From Climacium dendroides (taxonomy: Eukaryota > Streptophyta > Bryopsida > Hypnales > Climaciaceae): a stretch of 64,000 bases of DNA. The stretch is taken from contig CATNNA010000010.1 in assembly GCA_950106755.1 (NCBI GenBank), positions 1,364,001 to 1,428,000 on the forward strand, read 5' to 3'. Both the position numbers and the translations under genes were made by a program. Positions 10,978 through 19,920 of this stretch are shown here, piece by piece; positions within the stretch are counted from its first letter, which is position 1; every line of letters starts with the position of its first letter. The notes below the pieces were generated by a model. The model had not been told where the DNA came from. It searched no databases and saw only the letters and a list, made by a program, of their open reading frames with translations.

Positions 10978-11499
10978 GATTCGGATTGCTATCCGGATTA
11001 CTGTGAAAGATCAAATCGGATCCGTGTTAGTTAGGGGATCAGTGGATAGGAAAGTAGGTCTTCAGCCACTATAAGTCACGGAAGGAGTGGTGGGCCTACT
11101 ACTTTCAAAAGCAAGCGGCGAACCCTCTGATGGTAAAACAAAAGTAAAACTAAACCGGGTACAGAAGGATGGACCGGATCGGATCCGCCCAGGAGGATAC
11201 ATAAGACCGGAAGTTGCAGGGTCCAAAATTGAGAAGTCAGTCCAGAAATAGGGGAACTAGTAAAACCGGAAGTAGGATACAGTCCGGTTGAAGCTTTCCG
11301 GTTGGTTTTGGTTGTTCCGGTCGTTAGAGGTAGAACCGGAAAAGTGGAATTAAGGGGTTTAATTGAGTTTATCTCCTTGTTAGAGTTAGCTACTTCACAG
11401 GATTTCGTGGGTTCGATCTTTAGGGTCATTTTGTTATGCTCTAGAGTGATTTTTGTGAATATAATAGGGAAATTGCTTACTCTGTGCTGCGACACCGGA

Positions 11500-11577
11500 T
11501 GCTGAGCAGCTCGTTCTACACGATGTACAAGGAGGAAATGTAATTTGGGATTCCAAGTACATAAGGTTCAACCCATG
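11500..11577 (+). pseudogene. Continuation of the HAD-like gene exon after LTR-B
   Basis: If LTR-B and one CCGGA copy are removed, the reading frame left of the site (MASNLSLMFSKP) runs directly into DAEQLVLHDVQGGNVIW here, ending at a TGA near 11575. This shows that LTR-B landed inside coding DNA. No function is recognised for this part. Confidence 0.5.
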
Positions 11578-12640
11578 ACACAACTTGGCTACAGTTCTAA
11601 GTATAGTATACAATGTTGGGGCATCCTCATCACAGCCATGTATAGTAGTTGGTTTCCCTAGTTTTGGAGTAAGTGGACATGTGAACAGGGTTAGAAGTGC
11701 TTACTAGCTGAAATTCGTGACCTTTTTGTCATTTAATTCTTCAAACAATGGTGCTCATGAATATAGACATTGACTACATGCTTGTGTAGTCTTCCATTTT
11801 GTAATTCCGTGTTTCCATTGCTTGTACATCACTTTTGCTTCTTATGAGTTGTCATATTTGTTGCCTATTACTTTCCTATCATGTTCATGAAAGGAAATGG
11901 TGAGGTATAGGAACGGCTTCTTAGGTACATGACGATGTGAACCGTAGTATTGAAATATGACTCGCGTGCAACTGAGGTCTCACTGCAATAACACTGAAAC
12001 ACATAAGAATGACTATGGAACTTCTACCATTTCACTAAGCTAGAATTGAACTAGCACTAATTTAAAATGAATGACTGTAGCTAAACTAACACTTCCCTGA
12101 GCCCCAATTGTAGTCTGAGCATAACACAGAGGAATGACTATGGCTAAACTGCCTCTCTACTACTGAATGACTGTATAGGAACTCCTTAGTCATTTTTTGA
12201 ATGCCGAACCGCTCCACCAATCACAAAATGCCATGTGGAATGTGTGGGCCCCACCATAATCCTAACTGCAATTCGACTAAAGTACGACTACAGTACGACT
12301 TAGGGGTCCCAGTGTCACGTCATCCAATTATGAACACATCAGCGGCCACATAGGATTATTTCATGGATGAACATCGTCGTACTCAATCTGGATGGTGATA
12401 TTAGAAATGCAGTCATTGTCCTAAAGGACTTCTCCACAATGACTGTAGAGACCAATTTGCACAGGCAATCATATATGTCCTAAAAGACTGAAAATGCAGT
12501 CATAGAATGCTCATATTCTTGTAGTGTTTTGTGTGAACAATGATTGTCTTTATCTCTATTGTATTTTATATTGCTTTGTGTAAAAAATGATTGTCTCTGT
12601 CTCTATTGGCTTGTAGTAGTTAAGTTACAAACTAATCATG
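11578..12640. other. Noncoding region with CACTA-like end
   Basis: No credible gene. Repeated AATGACTATGGCTAAACT/GTCATT motifs lie between 11990 and 12500. TATTCTTGTAGTG near 12513-12526 resembles the right terminus of a CACTA element, but no matching CACTACAAG start is found to the left, so the element is truncated or degenerate. Confidence 0.35.
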
Positions 12641-13660
12641 TAGTTAACTAGTCACTCTTTTAATTGCATATAGATTGCAAATGGTGGAAATTAGTTGCAT
12701 ATAGGTTATATAGTAGTTGCATAGTAGTTATATACTAAATCAATGGTAAAGTAGTTGCATACTAGTTGCATGTGGAATATATAAGAAATTGAGAGTTAGT
12801 TGTACAATAGTTGCACATGAGTTGCTCTTGTGTTGCAAAATAATAATAATATATAAATGTTGAGAAGTAGTTGCTTATAGTTTGCAAAAGAGTTGTAAAA
12901 TTAGTTGCAAAAGAGTTGCAAAATGAGTTGCAAAAGAGTTGCAAAATGAACTGCAAAAGAGTTGCAAAATGAGTTGCATAGTAGTTGTAGGTAGGTTTAG
13001 AAGGAGTTGCATACTAGTTTCATATAGGTTGCAAAAGGGGTTGCATGTAGGTTGCATATAAGTTGCATGTAGGTTGCAAAATGAGTTGCATAGTAGTTGC
13101 ATATAGGTTGCAAATTGAGTTGCATAATAGTTGCATACAGGTTGCAAAATAAGTTGCATACTAGTTGTATTTAGGTTGTAAAATCAGTTGTATATTAGTA
13201 GCAAATTGAGTTGTATACAGTTGTAAAATCAATTGCAAATGAGTTGCATATAGATCTTATGCAAGTTGTAAAATCAGTTGCATACTAGTTGCACATAGGT
13301 TGCAAATTGAGTTGCATATTAGTTGCATATAGGTTGCAAAATGAGTTGCATATTAGTTGCAAAATGAGTTACATACTAGTTGTATTAAGTTATAAAACTA
13401 GTTGTATACTAGATGCATATAGGTTGCCTAATGAGTTGGATATTAGTTGCATGCAAGTTATAAAAAGAGTCAGATGTTAGTTGTAAAAATAGTTGGATAT
13501 TAGTTTCATTCAGGTTGTAAAATGAGTTACATACTAGTTGGATGTAGATTGCAAAACTAGTTGCAAAATGAGTCGCACACTAGTTGCATATACGTTGTAA
13601 ATGAGTTATATATAGGTTGCAAATCAGTGGCATACTAATTACACATAGATTGCATATCAT
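12640..13660 (+). repeat. GTTGCA-rich degenerate minisatellite
   Basis: About 1 kb of imperfect tandem units built on AGTTGCATATAGGTTGCAAA (roughly 11-12 bp half-units, dozens of copies). Any ORFs here are by-products of the repeat. TTTCTTCTAGTG near 13957-13967, just beyond, looks like another CACTA right end, so the array may be the inside of a CACTA-type element. Confidence 0.75.
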
Positions 13661-14189
13661 CACACATTACAGTTGAAAAGAATCGCAAAGTTCAAATTTA
13701 AGCCCAATACATTAATTGTAAAGAAGTAGTTGAGCAGTGAACATTGAATTCATTAGTTTCATGCGGCAATGCGTATCTTGTCAGAAAATATGCAGAATGA
13801 AGTTTCACAAAAAATCGTCCGATATGACGTGCACTTACAACTTTCATGCAACTCATGCAACTTGTCCATTGTGACTACAAGCTCCAAATTATCACCTAGT
13901 CGCAAATGTCCTTCGCAACTCTAAAACCAGTTGCTAACTGTAGTCGCAGAACCCCCCGATTTCTTCTAGTGATTTGTATGCTTTATAAGTGACTAAGATT
14001 GATTAAATGTGTAGATGTTCAGGGCTTATTTTTATGGCATTTGCATTAGGGACAAGGCAAAGACTCTATACAAAATATCCTATCTAGCAAAAAGATAAAT
14101 AAAAAAGATTATTTGTTTATGAACTCCTTCTATTCGCTTTCGTACATTCGCCCCAAACCTCGCGGCCTTGTTATTGTGAACTCAACGTC

Positions 14190-15422
14190 CACTACAAGGA
14201 GAATTGTGGTCAAATTGACAAAAAAATGACAAAATTTTGTCAATTCCTTTGTCAATTAGGAGGGGCTAATTCAAGTCAATTTGGACACCTATTTGACAAC
14301 ATTTTGTAACTCTATTGACAAAATTATGTCAATCACATGACAGAATTCTGTCAATTCAAACATTCTATAACTTCAAAATTTTAAATTACACATAGGGGGT
14401 CTGACTACTTAGAGGCTACCACGTGGCATATGCCATGTCAAAATCAAGTATAGAAAATTGTCGAGTAAGCCCACCCACCCACATAGCACAATCACCTCAA
14501 CAAACAGCCCACATGGCACAACCACCTAAGCAAATAACAACTTTACAAGGCCACCTAAGCAAATACAACAAGTGATCAAGCCATTTAAGCACCCAACAAG
14601 TACCAACACACACATGTCAAAGAACATGAGTGTATTAGGGGAGGAGGAGGAGAACCAAGTGAATTCCGAAATTGTTTAAAAACTAGATTTTTAGACCGGA
14701 TTTAGGCATAGTAAATTAATTTTTTTTCAAAAAACTTTTAACTAAGATTAGTTGGAAAATCAAATGAAGTTCCACCTTCAAAAATCCGTTTGAGATTTCA
14801 GGTCTCCAATAAAAAGTTATAGACAAATTTCAAATCGGGTGTTTGAAGTGAATTTCAAACTTTTCAAACACTCGGTCTGGAATTTATCCATAACTTTTTA
14901 TTGGAGACCTGAAATCTCTAACGGATTCTTGGAGGTGGAACTTCATTTGATTTTCCAACTAATATTAGTTAAACATTTTTGAAAAAAAATTAATTTACTA
15001 TGCCTAAATCCGGTCTGAAAATCTAATTTTTAAACAATTTCGGAATTCACTTGGTTCTCCTCCTCTCCTAACACACTTATCCCATATGTATTGGTAAATG
15101 TTCTACTACCTTGTATATATTAGCCAATACTCGTATTCTTGACAAGTGAGTGTTGATACTTATTGGGTGCTTAAATGGCTTGATCACTAGTTGTATTTGC
15201 TTAGGTGGCACTCTATGGTTTGTTGTTTGACTAAGGTTTTGGATTCTTTGGGTTTTGTGGATTCTATTGATAAAGATCTTGATAAATAATCAACAAGAAG
15301 TTGACAAAAAATTGATAGGTTTGTCCTAATTGACAAAATAAGGTTGTTAAAAGTGATTGTTATCAATTCAGGCAAAATTTTGTCAAATGCTTGTCATCTA
15401 GGGGCTGCAATCCCTTGTAGTG
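14190..15422. mobile_element. Non-autonomous foldback CACTA element
   Basis: Starts CACTACAAGGAG and ends CCCTTGTAGTG, with the 3-bp target duplication GTC on both sides (14187-14189, 15423-15425), as expected for CACTA/En-Spm elements. The interior is an extended hairpin. The arms around 14500-14857 and 14860-15215 are near-perfect inverted copies (for example GCATAGTAAATTAA against TTAATTTACTATGC). No coding capacity. It interrupts the relic gene described separately. Confidence 0.85.
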
Positions 15423-15651
15423 GTCGCCTCCCTTCCCACCGATGACGTTGGAGTCCCTCTTAGACATAAATTTTGTCAAATGCTTGTCATCTATGGCTGC
15501 AATCCCTTGTAGTAGTCGCCTCCCTCCCCACCAATGACGTTGGAGTCCCTCTTAGATATAAATTTTGTCAAATGCTTGTCATCTATGGCTGCAATCCCTT
15601 GTAGTGGTCGCCTCCCTCCCCACCAATGACGTTGGAGTCCCTCCTAAACAT
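15376..15651 (+). repeat. 92-bp direct repeat, three copies
   Basis: The unit runs from AAATTTTGTCAAATGCTTG through TTGTAGTGGTCGCC to GGAGTCCCTCTTAGA. It includes the right end of the CACTA element plus adjacent gene sequence. TTGTAGT starts at 15415, 15507 and 15599, exactly 92 bp apart. The triplication therefore happened after the insertion. Confidence 0.8.
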
Positions 15652-15787
15652 ACTTGAGCTCAAGCAACACAAACGGGAATATGTTGACCCGCAACTCACT
15701 AATGACCCTGGTGTAGAGGACATCAATGAGTATGAAAACCAGCACTTTCCATATTCATACATGGATGGCTATTTCGACAGTGTCTAA

Positions 15788-16100
15788 TGAAACATAGCAT
15801 GGTTATCATAATGGACGGACGTCCGGTTCGCTCGTCCGTCCGATTCGCACGTCTGTTAGAGGTCTCGCCCGTCCGATACAGTCAATACAAAGTTGACTTT
15901 ATGAAAATGGAAAAATAGGCCACGTGGATGCCACTGGGATGCCACGTGGATTCTGGAACATCGGACGCCATCATCAGGGCGCGGATGCCATCGTCAGGGC
16001 GTGGACGCCATCGTCAAGGTGCGGACGTGAACGTTAGGGCGCGGACGGGATCGTCAGGGCGCGAACGCGAACGTCAAGGCGCGGACGGGATTTAATAAAT
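15788..16100 (-). repeat. GC-rich 'AGGGCGCGGACG' array (inverted orientation)
   Basis: Between about 15958 and 16090 there are six or more imperfect ~20-bp units (ATCGTCAGGGCGCGGACG). Read on the minus strand they equal the GTCCGCGCCCTGA repeats of 19495-19780, 24150-24790 and 28140-28965. CGTCCG-rich sequence precedes it (15810-15880). Confidence 0.6.
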
Positions 16101-17784
16101 ATACTGAATTAATATGCTTTTACATATTTCCATTTCATATTCCATATTCTAAGTCACTACAACAGTCCATATTTTTATTTAATGTTAGATCATATCACTA
16201 TAACACCCAAATAAATTCCATATCCTAATCAATCCATCATTCTATATTTTTGCGGGGTTTTAAATTACCTCATTATAAGTTTGTAACACCCAAACCACTT
16301 CCATGTCCAAATCACTCCACCAATCCACCATTCCATAAATTTTTTGGATGTTACATTATATTACACTGACACCCAAAGCATTTCTATATTCGAAAGCACT
16401 CCACTATTCATATTTTTTTTAATGTTAGATTATATAACTCTTTCAAAATAATTGGCCACCCTTAAATAAATTGATATGCTTTTCAAAAGCTTTGGTCACT
16501 CCATCTCCCCTTTTGGACATTGATTTTTAAAGCACACTTCCATTCCAAGTGATTGCCATTATTTTTTGGGCGGAATCATTCTCTTTCCTATTTTTTTGGC
16601 ATCATTACCAAAAATCTTTTATTTGAATTCAATGCCACCTGTGTAGGGTGGAATGACTTTTTTTTTCCTATTTTATTTTCTGTGATTAGCAAAATTGTTC
16701 CATCTCAAGCCGAGGCCATTTCTTTTTCGTTGATCATTCCCATTCCTTTCATTTTTTGCTCCATAGCAAAACTCTTTCATCTCAAGTGAATTTCATTTAT
16801 TTTTTGTGGTATCCCAACTCTATCTGAACTAAATGGTAATTTTTTGGGATTGTTAGTTCAAATCACTTTGACACACTATTTTTTGTGGGCTTATCTCTCT
16901 CACAAAATTGTTCCAACCCAAGCCCAATCCATTTTGTATTTGTTCCATCATTTCCTTTCCTATTTTTTTTCCATTAATGAACAAAGCTCTTCCCATTCCA
17001 ACTCTATGCCATTCTTTTTGGTTCGGATCATTCTCTCTCTTTTTTTTTGCTTCATTCTTAAAACTCTCCCATCCCAATTCATAGTTATTCTTTTCTTTTC
17101 AAACATTTTTTTTTGTTGAAAGGAAATGGACAATTTCCATGTTCTAACATTCCAATTTCTATTTTGTTTTGGTTCATTAATTAGAAAGACTATTTTATTC
17201 AAACTCATAGTTCTGCTTTATTTGTTCAATCTTTCCCTTCCCTATTTTTTTTTCTAATTCACTAAAGTTATTCCATCTCAACTCAAAGTCATTATTCTTA
17301 TTTTTTTGTTCCATCATTCTCTTTTCTTTTATTTATTTTTTTCATTACTAAAATTATTCCAATCTACTTCAATGTCATTCTTTTTTTTGTTGGATCAATT
17401 ACTTTCTTTTAGAAGGGGGCTTTCATTAACTTCTAAAACATAGACCTGTTTTTTTAATGCAATGTTTTTTCCATTTGTTAAAAAAAAAAAAAAAAAAACA
17501 TAGACCTACTAAAAAAATATAGTGTATGTATTTTTATACCAAACTATTGCATTCACTGTTTTTATAGAGGTTTTACCATCAACTCATAGAATTCATAAAA
17601 ATGCAATGAGAAAGAACAATGATATGGCATATTAATATATTATGACATTTTGAGTAGAGAATACATCTGATTTTATATATATTTGAGGTATTTCGCAATT
17701 GTCAAGTATGTACACATGGTCCTCTACGAGGATGGTTTACCTTCTATGCCTGAACTATATGGTAAACTACAAAATTTAAAAAAA
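16101..17784. repeat. T-rich degenerate repeat region
   Basis: Irregular repeats of the type TTCCATTCCAA, CATTC(T)n, TTCCTATTTTTTT, AAACTCTTTCATCCCAACTC. The same motifs appear in reverse complement at 22660-23540 and 26600-27740. It includes a 20-base A run near 17479. ORFs here are low-complexity artefacts. Confidence 0.6.
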
Positions 17785-19419
17785 CTAAATACTATGTACA
17801 ATAACAACAATTTGGCATAGTCCAACAGTAGGGGCCTTCTTCAATGTGTCCAAAATATCTTGCACTATCGCCCTTTCACTCACATCATCTTTCATGAGGC
17901 TTCTCAATTTGATCCTAAGGTTCACATATTGCTCTGGGTTCTTCGTTGTAAAGTATTTGGGGTCCCACTCCTCTTGCCAAATTGCAGCTGCTATCCATCC
18001 CGCCGCATATGCATCAGCTTCCATAGAGTACAAATGTGTTTTTTGCATGGCCTCAATTGAATTAGCTGAACCCTGCTCTACAACTTGGCTAGAAAGTCCC
18101 CAATCACATATCCCTATGTACACCCTATGCTCTTTCCAATCATCAAAATGGAGCAAAACATTGGATGGAGTTATGTCGTTGTACATGTACTGCGCATCGT
18201 AGCATTTTCCTACAATGACAAGTAAGGAGAGTGCCAAGTTCACTCGGTTCCTTCAGTAAGTTGCAATCCATGCAAGCTCTTCTTTTGTCAACAGCGTACC
18301 TTGTTCACGCTCAATGTCATCCACATCCACTGATTCGTTCACTTTCGAATTGTACTTGGATAAGAAAGAAATTAGAAATCCTCTATTCCACCATAGGGTA
18401 TAGCCTTCCATCGTTTTAGGGTGGATGTACGCAATTTGAATGATGCCAAGATGTATCACTGGACACCTTCCCGCCTCATTGATGATTCTTTGGCGCTTCT
18501 CCTTTTCATTTGTGGTTTTCAAGCTCTTCCCAGCAAAAAATATCCAACTAGGAATGCTCTCAAGTTTTGTAAGCATCACCTTCCTCACGGTCCCATATGA
18601 ACCAACCACACTCTATTCCGGCATGGGGATGACTTTCACTATACTTTCAAGCCACTTGAATGTTCCACTCACACAATGAGCCGTTATGGCGTCTTCAATT
18701 GTCGCTTTCCATGGTGCTTGTTTTTTCTTACACGATGAAGAAAATTGTTGAGCAAAGTTTTGAATGATTTTCAACTTTGCAACCACCTCTTTATTTTGCG
18801 TGTCCCAATCGCTACCATCTTCTTTCTTCCCCGTGTGGTAACACCAATTTGACACTATATTGGTTGTGAAGGCAACCACCTGTTTATCTAGCCAGTCTTG
18901 GTGCAATCAATAATCAGAGAAATTGTTGAATTTCTCTGATGCTTCAAATTTGAACTCCAGCTCCCTTCGTAGGTCCCTCGTTAGTTTGTGGTATCCTTCT
19001 TCGTTGTGCGCCACATACTCCCTAGTCAACATAGTTGTACTTCGACGAGTGTAAAACACCACAACTATTGCTCTCCCTTCAACTATGAATTCATGTGGAA
19101 GCATATGGGGATTGGGTGCTTTCTTGCGCTTCTTTTGGCCCAATGAGGAAGGATTCAATGATCTTGAGGCCACCAATGTATTCGTAGATGGATTTACCAT
19201 CTCACCGACGTCATCCAAAATTATGAACATGGGACGTTTCTCCGCCGATCCACTCCCTTCTTTTGTCATAATAAAGAATATTTTATACAATGGGCCTCTG
19301 TATCTCTCTCCAAGCACGAAAGTTAAATTTTTTTTAAAAAACCGGGTCACATATGCGGGCCAAGCCCACCATCCACCAAACTCACTCGCATAGGCCGTTA
19401 GAACTAGCGTGTGAGGCAT
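17785..19419 (-). pseudogene. Protein-kinase-like gene with unusual catalytic motifs, decayed
   Basis: One frame with three internal stops (18907 TGA, about 18613 TAG, about 18250 TGA). I place the start at ATG 19419 (MPHTLVLTAYASEF), 41 bp beyond the TATA box. The N-terminal ~260 residues are unrecognised. The kinase-like part shows a glycine loop (VGSYGTVRKV), an invariant-Lys candidate (FFAGKSLK), a catalytic-loop equivalent MYNDITPSNVLL (Asp and Asn kept; His-Arg and Lys lost), and ICDWGLSS in place of DFG. DWG and the missing HRD/K residues suggest a divergent or pseudo-kinase even before decay. Its divergent partner is the RING gene at 19921, and the two share a promoter. Kinase fold assignment is fairly safe; substrate and role are unknown. 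Confidence 0.6.
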
Positions 19420-19459
19420 AGGGCGCGGACTTGGCAAAGAAATGAGGGCGGGGACTTGC

Positions 19460-19791
19460 TTTATATAGTCCCCCCCCTCACGTCCCCGCCCCATCCCCTT
19501 TCATTCCCGCCCCATCGCTTCACGTCCCCGCCCCATCATTTCACGTTTCCGCCCCGTTTCCACACGTCCGCACCTCAACCGTGATGACGTCCACGCCCTG
19601 ACTTCACGTCCGCGCCCCCACATCAATGGTGTCCACGCCCTGGCTTCACGTCCGCGCCCCCACTTGATGGCATCCAAGCCCTGACTTCACGTCCGTGCCC
19701 CCACTCGATGGCGTTCACGCCCTGACTTCACGTCCGCGCCCCCACTCGATGGCGTTCGCGCCTTGGCGTCCCCCACCTCCCACTATATAAA
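19460..19791. promoter_or_regulatory. Bidirectional promoter with GC-rich repeat array
   Basis: TATATAAA on the minus strand (19460-19467) serves the kinase-like gene, and TATATAAA on the plus strand (19784-19791) serves the RING gene. Between them lie about five ~40-bp units of CACGTCCGCGCCCCCACTCGATGGC type, including CCACGCCCTGACTTCACG. The same core occurs in three other arrays in this window, which makes it a likely transposase or factor binding site. Confidence 0.6.
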
Positions 19792-19920
19792 GCTGTCCCC
19801 GCCCTATTCGTCCCCGCCCTGCATACTCTCAGCCTTCCACCTCTTCATTAAGTTGGTTGTGAGCGTTGTGCGGGGTCCTTTTGATTGCCACGTGGAAGGT
19901 TTTTGAATTTTTCTGCAAAA

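Larger units (their letters stand above)
8062..11494 (+). mobile_element. LTR-B: 3.43-kb solo LTR with internal ORF
   Basis: Begins TGTGACAACTCAC, ends CTGTGCTGCGACA. Flanked by a perfect 5-bp duplication CCGGA at 8057-8061 and 11495-11499, the hallmark of LTR-retrotransposon integration. No internal copy of either end is seen, so this looks like a single (solo) LTR of 3433 bp. Layout: TATA box at 8347, ORF 8667-10344, second TATA box at 10461, then ~1 kb of leader-like DNA with conserved blocks (GTCGTTGTAGT 10930; CCCTCTGATGGTAAAAC near 11124; GTGGGTTCGATC near 11408). It inserted in an exon of the HAD-like gene, whose frame continues across the site. Confidence 0.85.
14015..15787 (+). pseudogene. 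Relic of the methyltransferase-like gene family, split by a CACTA element
   Basis: An exon starts at 14015 after an acceptor (GTGTAG). It encodes MFRAYFYGICIRDKAK ... then, after a frame change, SYIRPKPRGLVIVNSTS up to 14189. The frame resumes after the CACTA insertion at 15423 with PPFPPMTLES and ends LTNDPGVEDINEYEN ... FDSV-stop (15787). This parallels the gene at 44534-43605 (minus), which reads MFGAFFYGYVDKHDAK, LTYVHPPRRG, SPPSPPMTLES, SSDPGLDGINKFRTN, also starting right after an intron acceptor. It is therefore a second, broken copy of a gene carried by the large TIR element. Only the 3' end is present. Confidence 0.6.

Noticed and set aside
10930..11000. A functional tRNA-Asp gene
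   Set aside because: Only the first 11-13 bases and a GTGACC motif fit. No anticodon arm, T-arm or acceptor pairing is present.
13957..13967. A complete CACTA element ending at 13967 (and another ending at 12526)
   Set aside because: The right-end motifs look good, but no matching left terminus with a 3-bp duplication was found.
16550..17120. Hydrophobic ORFs in the T-rich region as membrane proteins
   Set aside because: Phe/Leu/Ser-rich translations of T-rich degenerate repeats; the same occurs in the reverse complement regions at 22.7 and 26.6 kb.
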